Source: Qipengyuania vulgaris
Lineage (GTDB): Bacteria > Pseudomonadota > Alphaproteobacteria > Sphingomonadales > Sphingomonadaceae
Assembly (NCBI RefSeq): GCF_009827325.1
Contig: NZ_WTYC01000005.1
Coordinates: forward strand, 124,001 to 188,000
Direction: 5' to 3'
DNA length: 64,000 nt
Shown here: positions 37,353-45,739 of the stretch, piece by piece
How the letters are laid out: every line of letters starts with the position of its first letter
Position numbering within the stretch: the first letter of the stretch is position 1
Notes under the pieces: generated by a model
The model's input: the letters and a program-made list of their open reading frames with translations, nothing else
Told to the model about the DNA's origin: nothing
Databases searched by the model: none
Program-made: the position numbers and the translations under genes

Positions 37353-38111
37353 ATGAGCGATGCAACCACGAGCCGTCCAAGCAATACTTCGGTCGGCCAA
37401 ACGATCCGGCCCGAAGAGGCTGCGCATTTCGGCAAGCTGGCCAAGGACTGGTGGGATCCGAAGGGATCCAGCGCGATGCTGCACAAGCTCAATCCCGTGC
37501 GCCTAAAATTCCTGCGCGAAGCCATCGACCTGCACTGGACGGGCGACGTTCGCGATGCGCGGCCGCTCGCGGGCAAAAGCGCGCTCGACGTGGGGTGCGG
37601 CGCAGGGCTGCTCTGCGAACCGCTGGCGCGGTTGGGTGCGGATGTGACCGGTGTCGACGCGGCGCCCGAAAACGTGGCAGCCGCCGCGATCCATGCCGAA
37701 CGCAGCGGGCTCGACATCCGCTACATGGCGGGCGAGCTTGCCGGACACGACATCGGCACCTTCGATCTGGTCACCGCGATGGAGGTGATCGAACATGTCG
37801 CCGACAAGCAGGCCTTTGCCGCGCAACTGGCGGTACGGCTGGCCGAAGGCGGGTTGATGGTCCTTTCCACCCCCAACCGGACCGTGCGGTCGCGCGCGCT
37901 CATGATCGGTGCGGCGGAGAGCTTCGGACTGATCCCGAAAGGGACGCACGAATGGAGCGATTTCGTCACTCCCGGCGAGCTATCCGAAATACTTGCCTCG
38001 GCAGGTCTCATCATGGGTGAACCTAAGGGTATCGCATTTTCGCCGATGAAGGGACTGCACCTCTCGGACGATTTGTCGCTGAACTACATCGTCACTGCTC
38101 GCGCAGCTTAA
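37353..38111 (+). CDS. ubiG: Ubiquinone biosynthesis O-methyltransferase
   Basis: 252 residues, class I SAM methyltransferase acting twice in ubiquinone synthesis. The N-terminal HFGKLAKDWWDPKG is characteristic of UbiG, followed by the SAM motif ALDVGCGAGLL and VTAMEVIEHV. ATG 37353 begins MSDATTSRPS. The last 20 bases overlap the end of the convergent glycerophosphodiesterase gene. Other ubiquinone genes (ubiB, ubiE) lie at 48-50 kb. Confidence 0.96.
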   Translation: MSDATTSRPSNTSVGQTIRPEEAAHFGKLAKDWWDPKGSSAMLHKLNPVRLKFLREAIDLHWTGDVRDARPLAGKSALDVGCGAGLLCEPLARLGADVTGVDAAPENVAAAAIHAERSGLDIRYMAGELAGHDIGTFDLVTAMEVIEHVADKQAFAAQLAVRLAEGGLMVLSTPNRTVRSRALMIGAAESFGLIPKGTHEWSDFVTPGELSEILASAGLIMGEPKGIAFSPMKGLHLSDDLSLNYIVTARAA

Positions 38112-39138
38112 TCGCAACTGCCGGATCGTCGGTGAAATAGCCGTCTACCCCGGCCGCATCGAGAAGGCCGATCAGGGCCTCCACATTACCGCGCGCGGCC
38201 TCGCCGCCCGAGCTGCGCAGCGGCTTCGGCAGGAAGACGTTTTCCTTGCGCACCGTCCAGGCGTGAACTTCCAGCCCCGCCGCCTGCGCCGCCTCGATCA
38301 GCCCTGTGGGTGTCCCATCGGGATTGAGCAGAAGGCGTAAATCCGCGCCCACCGCATCGGCATAGCTGGTCACTTCGGCCAGTCCGCTGGGGGAAAGCAT
38401 GTCCTCGTAACGCAAAGCCGGTTCGTCGGCGGGCCCTTTTCCCGGTGTGGCAAGCAGCACCAGCCTTGCGTCGATCAGCTGGTTGAGGCGGCGCAATGGA
38501 GCTACTTCGAAGCTCTGCACGAAGACCGCGTCTTCCGCATCGTCCAGACCGGCATCGCGCAAGGCAGTGACCAGCAGGTCGACGCTGTCGATGCCCGCTT
38601 CCTGCAGCAGGAAGGTAGGGTGCTTCAGTTCGGGATACAGGCCGATAGTGCGGCCCGTCTCTGCCTGCTTGGCCCTCACCAGCTTCACGATCTCGGCGAA
38701 GGTCGGGACGGGATAGAGCCCGTCGAAGCGGGCATTGGCTGGCCGGACGCCGGGTAGGCGCTCCTTTGCCCGCAGCGTACGCAATTCGGCGAGGGTGAAG
38801 TCTTCGGCGAACCATCCGCTCACCATGGTTCCATCGATCGTCTTGGTGCGTCGGCGGTCGGCGAATTCCTCGCGCTCCCCGACATCCGTCGTGTCCGAAA
38901 GTTCGTTTTCGTGGCGTGCGACGAGGTGGAGATCCTGGGTCACGACCAGGTCAGGTTCGATGTAATCTGCGCCCTGGTCTATCGCACGCTCGTAGGCCGC
39001 CAGAGTATGCTCTGGCCGCTCCCCGCTTGCGCCGCGATGCGCAATCACGAGCATCTCCTGTGCGCTGGCTACCGCCGGGCTGGCAAGGATAAATAGTAAC
39101 GAAATCTTGAGGACGAATCGGCTAAACAATCTCGTCAT
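38092..39138 (-). CDS. Glycerophosphodiester phosphodiesterase, periplasmic
   Basis: 348 residues. A signal peptide (FVLKISLLFILASPAVASA) sends it to the periplasm. The GDPD barrel has VIAHRGASGERPEHT, EPDLVVTQD and YPELKHP, giving the catalytic His pair and metal-binding Glu/Asp residues. It hydrolyses glycerophosphodiesters to glycerol-3-phosphate, like GlpQ. ATG 39138 is used with AGGAG ten bases upstream; this start codon overlaps the ATG of the small gene on the other strand (shared CATG). Confidence 0.93.
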   Translation of the reverse strand: MTRLFSRFVLKISLLFILASPAVASAQEMLVIAHRGASGERPEHTLAAYERAIDQGADYIEPDLVVTQDLHLVARHENELSDTTDVGEREEFADRRRTKTIDGTMVSGWFAEDFTLAELRTLRAKERLPGVRPANARFDGLYPVPTFAEIVKLVRAKQAETGRTIGLYPELKHPTFLLQEAGIDSVDLLVTALRDAGLDDAEDAVFVQSFEVAPLRRLNQLIDARLVLLATPGKGPADEPALRYEDMLSPSGLAEVTSYADAVGADLRLLLNPDGTPTGLIEAAQAAGLEVHAWTVRKENVFLPKPLRSSGGEAARGNVEALIGLLDAAGVDGYFTDDPAVAIKLREQ

Positions 39139-39304
39139 GTTCAAGAAGCTCCTAATCGGCACGGCCATCGTGGTGGGACTCATCTACGGGTCGGGAAACG
39201 ATTTTGCGTCCCTAAAGCAGCAAATTACCAGCACTTCGAACGAAAACGCCCGCGGCCTGACTGCCGGAGACAACAAGGGTTGGGGAAGCGACAGCGGTTA
39301 TTGA
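39137..39304 (+). CDS. Small membrane or secreted protein (55 aa)
   Basis: 55 residues: an N-terminal hydrophobic helix (FKKLLIGTAIVVGLIYG) and a polar C-terminal part ending GDNKGWGSDSGY. It fills the gap between the glycerophosphodiesterase start and the ArsC-like gene. The start overlaps the divergent ATG of the phosphodiesterase; GAGG at 39108 is 25 bases upstream, which is far, and a TTG at 39107 would be the alternative start. No family recognised; reality of the gene is moderately likely because the helix plus charged tail looks like a protein. Confidence 0.45.
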   Translation: MFKKLLIGTAIVVGLIYGSGNDFASLKQQITSTSNENARGLTAGDNKGWGSDSGY

Positions 39305-39648
39305 AACGCCGCGGACCAGTCGTCTTCCGAAAAGCCCACCAGTACGCCGCCTTCATGTTCCACCACCGGGCGCTTTATCATGCTCGGATGTTTCACCATC
39401 AAGTCGATCGCCTTTGTGCGGTCGATATCGATCTTGTCCCCGTCGGATAGTTTGCGGAAAGTCGTCCCGCGCCTGTTGAGAAGGGCTTCCCACCCCGCCA
39501 AATTGCTCCACGCCGACAGTCTGGAAGGATCGGCACCCTCCTTCTTGTAATCGTGGAACGCGTATTCGATACCCTGCGTGTCGAGCCATTTCCGGGCCTT
39601 CTTGACGGTGTCGCAGTTGGGAATTCCGTACATTGCAGGTCTGGTCAT
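39298..39648 (-). CDS. ArsC/Spx-family reductase-like protein
   Basis: 116 residues, thioredoxin-like ArsC fold. The active-site motif is MYGIPNCDTVKKARKWL with a single Cys; the family FHDYKKEG and RRGTTFRKL segments and the C-terminal IKRPVVEHEGGVLVGF are present. This is the YffB-type group, which resembles arsenate reductase but has no demonstrated arsenate activity. Start ATG 39648 (MTRPAMYG) is used; ATG 39633 is possible. Its stop overlaps the small gene by seven bases. Confidence 0.87.
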   Translation of the reverse strand: MTRPAMYGIPNCDTVKKARKWLDTQGIEYAFHDYKKEGADPSRLSAWSNLAGWEALLNRRGTTFRKLSDGDKIDIDRTKAIDLMVKHPSMIKRPVVEHEGGVLVGFSEDDWSAAFQ

Positions 39649-39828
39649 TGAGTCAGCTATCTCTTCAATTCCGGGCAGTGTGAGTCTCGGCTTGGGCATG
39701 CCACAGAATTACCGCTACGGCGACACAGTCTATGGCGAGCGGCGAAAGCGCGTCTAGCGCGTCATCGGCGTATCGCCCTGCGCAGATTGATGACAATCGT
39801 GTGGTTGGTGGGAAGAAGGGGGGAGCAT

Positions 39829-41103
39829 ATGTTGAGACAAGGATTGGCATTGGCGGGCGCGGTCGGGCTGGCGGCCTGTGCAACGGTTCCGGCTTCAGTC
39901 GAAAGTCAGGCGTTCGCACCGGATTGCCCAGCGATCGACAAATTCCTCGAAAATACCGTCATGGAAGGCCGAACGGTCGGAGCATCGACCCTGGTCTGGA
40001 AAGATGGACGCGAGGCCTGCTTCGAGTCCGCAGGATTGGCATCGCGCGAAGACAACCGTCCTTTCGCTCGCGACACCCTCTTGCAGATTTTCTCCATGAC
40101 CAAGCCGGTAACCGGCGTGGCACTGATGCAGCTCTGGGAGCAGGGCAGGTTTGGGCTGGACGATCCGCTCTATTGGCATCTTCCCGAATATAAGGGCCTG
40201 CAGGTTGCAACCGGTATCGGCAGCGATGGCAAGCCGGTACTGCGCGATCCCTCACGGCCGCCGACCGTCCGCGATGTGCTGCGCCATACGGCGGGGTTTT
40301 CCTACGGCGATTCGGGCGAGCCCGCTGACAGGGTCTGGGCGACAGTTGATCCGCTCTCGGCCGACAATACGCTCGCCGAGTTTTCCGAGAAGATGGCAAT
40401 GGTGCCGCTTCGTGCCGATCCGGGTACCCGATGGATCTATTCCGCCAGCGTCGATGTGCAGGCGCGGCTCGTCGAAGTATTGTCGGGAATGACCTTCGAC
40501 GAATACGTTGCCGCCAACCTATTCGAGCCATTGGGCATGGCCGATAGCGGATGGAAGCGCGAAAGCAGCGATCTCGGACGGTTGGCCCGCATATATTTAG
40601 CCGGCGAAGACGGCGGGCTTGAACCCATGCCACGTGAGGACTGGCTCGAAGCGAATTTTGCCGGAAAGCCGATGACGATGGGCGGCTCGGGCATCGTGAC
40701 CACGGTTGACGATTACATGCGCTTCGCCCGCATGCTGCTGAACGAGGGCGCGCTGGACGGCGCACGCATTCTTGAACCGGCGACGATACGCCTGATGTCC
40801 ACCGACACACTTGATCCGCGCATCTCCCCTGGAGATCGTTCGTGGCTGACGGGCAAGGGAACCGGGGGCTTCGGCTTGGATTTCTTCGTGCGCACTGCGC
40901 CGCCCATGTCGGCGGACGAAAACAGGGGGACGGTCGGCGAATTCTTTTGGGACGGATTGCCATCCATGCTGTTCTGGGTGGACCCGGGGCAGGATATGGC
41001 GGTCGTCTTCGCGACGCAGAAAATTCCGTTCGACAACGCACTGCACCGCGACTTCCGGATCGCCGTCTATGGCACAGATTATGCGGGTGTCCCGCCGGAA
41101 TGA
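39829..41103 (+). CDS. Serine hydrolase, class C beta-lactamase-like lipoprotein
   Basis: 424 residues. Lipobox GAVGLAACATV places it as a lipoprotein. The penicillin-binding fold has SxxK as FSMTKPVTG (residues ~89-92) and the Tyr motif YSASV; the third motif is likely in FFWDGLPSM rather than KTG. Such proteins include esterases, D-aminopeptidases and transpeptidase relatives, so activity cannot be named. ATG 39829 has the strong GGGGGGAG upstream. A 16-bp imperfect inverted repeat GCAAGC...GCTTGC follows at 41116-41139. Confidence 0.9.
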   Translation: MLRQGLALAGAVGLAACATVPASVESQAFAPDCPAIDKFLENTVMEGRTVGASTLVWKDGREACFESAGLASREDNRPFARDTLLQIFSMTKPVTGVALMQLWEQGRFGLDDPLYWHLPEYKGLQVATGIGSDGKPVLRDPSRPPTVRDVLRHTAGFSYGDSGEPADRVWATVDPLSADNTLAEFSEKMAMVPLRADPGTRWIYSASVDVQARLVEVLSGMTFDEYVAANLFEPLGMADSGWKRESSDLGRLARIYLAGEDGGLEPMPREDWLEANFAGKPMTMGGSGIVTTVDDYMRFARMLLNEGALDGARILEPATIRLMSTDTLDPRISPGDRSWLTGKGTGGFGLDFFVRTAPPMSADENRGTVGEFFWDGLPSMLFWVDPGQDMAVVFATQKIPFDNALHRDFRIAVYGTDYAGVPPE

Positions 41104-41188
41104 GCCGATAGAGATGGCAAGCGTGTAAGCTACAGCTTGCCGGTCGTTAAACCCGGTAGCTACCGGTTACCGCCCAAGTTGCCTGTAT

Positions 41189-41662
41189 CTAGTACCTCGG
41201 GCTCAGGTGCGCATCGGCGATAGCTACCGCAAGCGCGTCGGCAGCGTCGGCTCCCGCGATCGCCGCTCCGGGCAGCAATACCTTGAGCATGGCCTGCACC
41301 TGATGTTTGTCCGCGCCGCCTGTGCCGACCACGGCCTTCTTGACCAGCCGCGCTGCATGTTCATTGACCTGCAGGCCAGCAGCACCGCAGGCGGCCAGCA
41401 CTGCGCCGCGAGCCTGGGCCAGCTTCAGGGTCGATTGCGGGTTCTTATTTACGAAGACCTCTTCGGCAGCGGCGCGGTCGGGCGTGTATTCGGCAATGAC
41501 ACTCGCCACTCCCGCCTGCAGCAAGGCCAGACGCTCTGCCATCGGCTGGTTCGGCCCGGTGGGCACCTGACCGTTGGCGAGATGCGTGATGCGCGAACCT
41601 TCGGCGCGGATCACGCCCCAGCCAGTGCAGCTGAGCGAAGGATCGAGGCCGAGGATAATCAT
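41189..41662 (-). CDS. ruvC: Crossover junction endodeoxyribonuclease RuvC
   Basis: 157 residues. Holliday junction resolvase; acidic active-site residues are in ILGLDPSLS, AAEEVF and GADAADALAVA. Length is normal. It follows yebC and a possible 30-codon gene; ruvA and ruvB are not in the window. Confidence 0.95.
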   Translation of the reverse strand: MIILGLDPSLSCTGWGVIRAEGSRITHLANGQVPTGPNQPMAERLALLQAGVASVIAEYTPDRAAAEEVFVNKNPQSTLKLAQARGAVLAACGAAGLQVNEHAARLVKKAVVGTGGADKHQVQAMLKVLLPGAAIAGADAADALAVAIADAHLSPRY

Positions 41663-41677
41663 CGCTTCGCGCGTCTC

Positions 41678-41770
41678 CTACAGCCCGATCCGCCAGCCAA
41701 GGCGCCACGCCAAAGCAAGCAGGAATGCCGCGCCGAGCACGAGGGCGATTGCCCATTCGCGCGCCCTCAC
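41678..41770 (-). CDS. Candidate 30-residue single-span membrane protein
   Basis: GTG start at 41770, 11 bases after the yebC stop, with GAGAGG seven bases upstream. The product is one hydrophobic helix flanked by Arg: VRAREWAIALVLGAAFLL then ALAWRLGWRIGL. The stop TAG is 15 bases from the ruvC ATG, and its TAGGAG may serve as ruvC ribosome binding site. The ORF fills the spacer nearly exactly. No known family; may simply be a conserved small ORF of the yebC-ruvC operon. Confidence 0.45.
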   Translation of the reverse strand: MRAREWAIALVLGAAFLLALAWRLGWRIGL

Positions 41771-41781
41771 CGCGAAACCTC

Positions 41782-42528
41782 TCAGGCCCCGACCTTGTCC
41801 ATCACCTCGTCCGAAATCTCGTAATTGCCCCAGACGGTCTGGACGTCGTCATCGTCTTCCAGCGCGTCGATCAGCTTGATCAGCGTGGAAGCATTCTTTT
41901 CGTCCATGTCGACGGTAATATTCGGCTTCCATGCCAGCTTGACGTTCTCCGCCGCGCCCAGCGACTTTTCGAGATCGCCGGCAACCTGGTGGAGATCGTC
42001 CGCGGCAGTCCAGATGGTGTGGCCGTCTTCCGAGCTTTCGATGTCCTCCGCGCCGGCTTCCATGGCGGCTTCGAGGACCTTGTCCTCGCCGCCCGCACTG
42101 GCCGGATATTCGATCAGGCCGAGCCGTTCGAAGCCGTGCTGGACGCTGCCTTCGGTGCCGAGATTGCCGCCGTTCTTGCTGAAGGCCGTGCGCACGGCCG
42201 TGGCCGTCCGGTTGCGGTTGTCGGTCAGCGCTTCGACAATGATCGCACTGCCGCCGGGGCCATAGCCCTCGTAACGCACTTCTTCGTAGTTCTCGCCGTC
42301 ACTGGCAGAGGCCTTGTCGATCGCGCGCTGGATGTTGTCCTTCGGCATCGACTGCGCCTTGGCCGCATTGACCGCCAGGCGTAGTCGCGGGTTCATGTCC
42401 GGATCGGGCATGCCCATTTTCGCAGCCACCGTAATCTCGCGGCTCAGCTTCGAAAACAGGTTCGAGCGCTTCTTGTCCTGCGCGCCCTTGCGGTGCATGA
42501 TATTCTTGAACTTGGAATGGCCTGCCAT
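41782..42528 (-). CDS. yebC: YebC/TACO1-family translation or transcription factor
   Basis: 248 residues. N-terminal [20 protein letters not shown] is the family signature, followed by the acidic middle part and [19 protein letters not shown]. YebC_I proteins were described as regulators near ruvC, and recent work ties them to relief of ribosome stalling at proline runs. The usual yebC-ruvC order is kept. ATG 42528. Confidence 0.96.
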   Translation of the reverse strand: MAGHSKFKNIMHRKGAQDKKRSNLFSKLSREITVAAKMGMPDPDMNPRLRLAVNAAKAQSMPKDNIQRAIDKASASDGENYEEVRYEGYGPGGSAIIVEALTDNRNRTATAVRTAFSKNGGNLGTEGSVQHGFERLGLIEYPASAGGEDKVLEAAMEAGAEDIESSEDGHTIWTAADDLHQVAGDLEKSLGAAENVKLAWKPNITVDMDEKNASTLIKLIDALEDDDDVQTVWGNYEISDEVMDKVGA

Positions 42529-42787
42529 GGGTCTCGTTTGCCGCCTGAATGTTTATAATCGCGTGGTCCCTTAGCCGCTTCCCGGTCCTTCCGACAAGCC
42601 TCGCAAGCAGTGCATCTTTTGTGAAACCGCGCATTCAAAGGCTGTTCATGGCAAAGGGCGTAAGACACTGATCATTCGCTGGAAGAATGCCATGGGGAAT
42701 TGGCACGCGGCGAAAGTTATGAAACTATCGTGTATCAAGGGCTTCGCACCCGGCGACGCTGCCGCGCGATACGAAAGGACCCAAGCT

Positions 42788-43510
42788 ATGACCACCCGTT
42801 CGAAGGGTTGGGGGCGCAAACTCAAGCTGGCCTCCGTTCCCATGATCCTTGCAGGCCTTGCCGCCTGCGCCACGCCTTTCCAGGCTGATGTGTCGCGCTT
42901 CCAAACGCAGCTTCCCGCTCCACAGGGTGAAAGCTTTGCGGTAGTGGCCGATGACCCCGAACTGGCTGGCGGCCTTGAGTTTTCTCAATACGCTGACTTC
43001 GTCGAAGCTGAGATGGCGCGTCTCGGCTATGCTGAGGCTGCCTCTCCCGACGACGCAACGTTGCTTGTTCGCTTCGACTACGGTGTCGACAATGGACGTG
43101 AACGCGTGCGCAGCACCGGGTTCCATGATCCGTTCTATTCGCCTTGGCGCGGCTACCGGTCTCCATTCTATCGCCCGCGCTACTACCGCACCCGGGATGG
43201 TCGACTGATCCGTGCCGGTTATGCCGGTAGCCCTTGGGGTTATGGCTTTTACGATCCCTGGTTCGGCGGTCCCGACGTGACGAGCTACACGGTCTATACC
43301 AGCGGTATCGACATGAAGATCGACCGTGCTGCCACGGGCGAGCGCCTGTTCGAAGGCAAGGCACAGGCGCTGTCGACCTCGAACCGTCTCCAGTACCTCG
43401 TCCCCAATCTGGTCGAGGCCATGTTCACCGACTTCCCCGGCAATTCGGGCGAAACGGTGCGCATCTCGGTCAAGCCGGAAGACGAAAATACCGTTCGCCG
43501 GCTCGACTGA
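42788..43510 (+). CDS. DUF4136 lipoprotein (second copy)
   Basis: 240 residues. Lipobox MILAGLAACATPF (Cys about residue 27). The mature region contains the conserved beta/alpha core, a Tyr/Arg/Pro-rich insertion (SPWRGYRSPFYRPRYYR) and the C-terminal FPGNSGETVRISV that matches the lipoprotein at 3577. Function unknown; envelope location likely. GAAAGGA is upstream of ATG 42788. Between yebC and this gene (42529-42787) I see no other feature. A bidirectional terminator follows. Confidence 0.85.
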   Translation: MTTRSKGWGRKLKLASVPMILAGLAACATPFQADVSRFQTQLPAPQGESFAVVADDPELAGGLEFSQYADFVEAEMARLGYAEAASPDDATLLVRFDYGVDNGRERVRSTGFHDPFYSPWRGYRSPFYRPRYYRTRDGRLIRAGYAGSPWGYGFYDPWFGGPDVTSYTVYTSGIDMKIDRAATGERLFEGKAQALSTSNRLQYLVPNLVEAMFTDFPGNSGETVRISVKPEDENTVRRLD

Positions 43511-43548
43511 CGTTAAATTGATCTCGCTTTTAGGCGGGAACTGAAAAG

Positions 43549-43578
43549 AAAAGGCGGCCACGGATTGGGCCGCCTTTT
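43549..43578. terminator. Bidirectional rho-independent terminator
   Basis: AAAAGGCGGCC / GGCCGCCTTTT, an 11-bp perfect stem with an 8-base loop, A-run on the left and T-run on the right. It lies between the convergent ends at 43510 (+) and 43581 (-). Confidence 0.9.
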
Positions 43579-43580
43579 CT

Positions 43581-44603
43581 CTATCTGCTGCGCATTCGCC
43601 ACACCAGATTCGCGTAGACGATGGCAGACGTGAACGCTGCGCCCTCAATCATCGCGGTCACCAGGTGGGTGATCTCTCGAAAGCCTTCGTCTCCGAAGAG
43701 GGCTCCCACGCCCGCCATTTGTAAGTGCGAAGCCGGGAACTGCGCTTCGAGTTGGGCAAGCGTTGCTCCCAGAAACGACCCGCCGGACAGCGCCGTCAGG
43801 GCGGTGACCGATGCGCCGACAATCGCAGCCAACAAGATCGTCACAGTTCGTGACCTGTTCGCACCCAGCATGATCTGCAGACTGGCACCGGCAGCGGTTC
43901 CCAACGCCATTCCCTCGAACATTCCCGTAACCCGGCCCGGAAACACACCGGTCAGCGATTGCATACCGTATGCTGCCAGCGCCGACCCCAGCCCACCAAC
44001 CACGATACCGCCGGCGGCTCCGCCAAGAACGACCGACCAACCCCTCTCACCGCGCCAGAGCGTGGCAAGCGCCATCCCGGCGCCGATTGCCGCCCCGCCA
44101 AGCACTGCAAGAGTGGCGGAAAGCAGGATGAGCGTCGCTATCCCCGCCACCCCGCCCGTGGTTCCGGCGATCCCGTAAAACAATCCGCCCAAGAGACCGG
44201 CCGCCAATGCGCCCAATGTAGTTGCCCCCGCCACTCGCGCGGCTGGCGACTGTTGGTTCGCCATTGGACGCGCGTCTTCAGCTCCCGTGATTTCGGCCAC
44301 GAAACGATAGCCGTGCTTGGGCACCGTTTCGATGTAACGCGGTGCAGATGCTCCGTCGCCCAGCGCGCGCCGCAACGTGCGAATGCACTGGGTGAGTGCT
44401 TCGTCGGTTACCGGGATGCCTTTCCAGACATCGTCCATGAACCGCTCTTTCGTTACGAGACTGCGCGGGTTTGTCGCAAGTAACGCCAGGGCATCGAAAT
44501 AGCGGCTTCCGAGCTCGACCTTCTGGCCCTCGCAAAGCAATTGCCGATTGTCGAAGTCGAGAACGAATTCGCCGAAGCGAAGGCTTCCGGTGATGTCTCC
44601 CAT
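43581..44603 (-). CDS. CadC-like membrane transcriptional regulator with multi-span C-terminal domain
   Basis: 340 residues. Residues ~5-105 form an OmpR-type winged helix (FGEFVLDFDNRQLLCEGQKVELGS split, then RFMDDVWKGIPVTDEALTQCI and YIETVPKHGYRFVAEI). The remainder has about six glycine/alanine-rich membrane helices and almost no periplasmic sensor domain. One-component ToxR/CadC-type regulators normally have one helix and a periplasmic domain; here the sensor may be the membrane part itself. Target genes are unknown; the divergent membrane protein at 44725 is a candidate. Confidence 0.87.
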   Translation of the reverse strand: MGDITGSLRFGEFVLDFDNRQLLCEGQKVELGSRYFDALALLATNPRSLVTKERFMDDVWKGIPVTDEALTQCIRTLRRALGDGASAPRYIETVPKHGYRFVAEITGAEDARPMANQQSPAARVAGATTLGALAAGLLGGLFYGIAGTTGGVAGIATLILLSATLAVLGGAAIGAGMALATLWRGERGWSVVLGGAAGGIVVGGLGSALAAYGMQSLTGVFPGRVTGMFEGMALGTAAGASLQIMLGANRSRTVTILLAAIVGASVTALTALSGGSFLGATLAQLEAQFPASHLQMAGVGALFGDEGFREITHLVTAMIEGAAFTSAIVYANLVWRMRSR

Positions 44604-44724
44604 AACCGACCGGTTAGGCTATGATTGCCTCGTGAGGAAGGGTTTCAGCAATTGCTCACGAATTGCTCATGCCGCTCACCCGGGGCGGCGGTTAGTTGTC
44701 GCCCTGTCCACAGGGAGAAAGATT

Positions 44725-45270
44725 ATGTCCGACGTTGTTAAGGCACTCAATGGTTGGCGCATCGCCGGATGGGGCGCGCTTGCTGCACTCCTGATCCTCC
44801 CGGCGATCGCCATGCGGTTCACTCCGGAAGTCGACTGGACGGCATCCGATTTCCTATTTGCAGGAATAATTCTTGCGGTGCTGGGAATCGGGGGCGAGAT
44901 CGCCTTGAGGGTTGGGCGCAACGCCCCGCATCGGTCGGGGATAGGGATCGCAGCACTGGGCGGCTTCCTGACAGTCTGGATCAATGGCGCAGTGGGGATG
45001 CTGGGAAGCGAAGACGAACCGACCAACCTCGTTTTCATTGCATTGGTTGGCGTAGCGATATTCGCCAGCCTTATCGTGTGGTTCCGCCCCTCGAGCATGC
45101 GCTGGATCATGGCGGCACTTTCCGCTGGTCAGTTCGCGGTGGGTATCGCAGCAGGGTTATGGACCATGCCCGGACACTCCCTTGAATGGGGTGTACTGAC
45201 TTTTTTCGCCTTGATCTGGGGCTCGTCTGCCGCGTGTTTTCATGCGGCGAACCAGCGCGCAAGGAAATGA
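44725..45270 (+). CDS. Hypothetical membrane protein
   Basis: 181 residues with about five to six hydrophobic helices, e.g. IAGWGALAALLILPAIAM, FAGIILAVLGIGGEIAL, GIGIAALGGFLTVWINGAV. GGGAG precedes ATG 44725. I do not recognise the family with certainty. It is divergent from the CadC-like regulator and may be its target; the 121-base gap would hold both promoters. Confidence 0.8.
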   Translation: MSDVVKALNGWRIAGWGALAALLILPAIAMRFTPEVDWTASDFLFAGIILAVLGIGGEIALRVGRNAPHRSGIGIAALGGFLTVWINGAVGMLGSEDEPTNLVFIALVGVAIFASLIVWFRPSSMRWIMAALSAGQFAVGIAAGLWTMPGHSLEWGVLTFFALIWGSSAACFHAANQRARK

Positions 45271-45277
45271 TGCGGTG

Positions 45278-45739
45278 CTAGACCAGTTGCGCGTGGCCGC
45301 CGGTTGATCCGAAGCCACCTTCACCGCGGGCGGTATCATCGAGCTCTTCGACTTCGTCCCACGAAGCCTGAACGACCGGGGCGATCACCAGCTGTGCCAC
45401 CCGGTCGCCGCGCGCAATCGTGAACTCGTCGGAACCGTGGTTGATAAGAATGATCTTCAATTCCCCGCGATAGTCGCTGTCGATCGTGCCCGGGGTGTTG
45501 GGCACGGAAATGCCGTGCTTAAGCGCGAGGCCCGAACGAGCCCGGACCTGAATTTCGAAGCCTTGCGGGATCGCCATTGCCAGACCTGTCGCCACGGCAT
45601 GACGTTGGCCGGGTCTGAGCGTCACGCTCTCTGCTGACAGCACGTCCATGCCGGCGGCACCGCTGGTCGCGTAGGCGGGCAAGTCGAGCCCGTGGCCATG
45701 CGGCAGCCGCTTGATGCGGACCGGCACCGGGTCAGTCAC
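45278..45739 (-). CDS. dut: dUTP diphosphatase
   Basis: 153 residues, trimeric dUTPase that removes dUTP and yields dUMP. Motifs: [44 protein letters not shown], and the C-terminal [10 protein letters not shown]-loop-like motif. GTG start at 45739 overlaps the coaBC end by eight bases and GGAGG lies nine bases upstream, inside coaBC; this coupling is usual in alphaproteobacteria. Confidence 0.96.
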   Translation of the reverse strand: MTDPVPVRIKRLPHGHGLDLPAYATSGAAGMDVLSAESVTLRPGQRHAVATGLAMAIPQGFEIQVRARSGLALKHGISVPNTPGTIDSDYRGELKIILINHGSDEFTIARGDRVAQLVIAPVVQASWDEVEELDDTARGEGGFGSTGGHAQLV

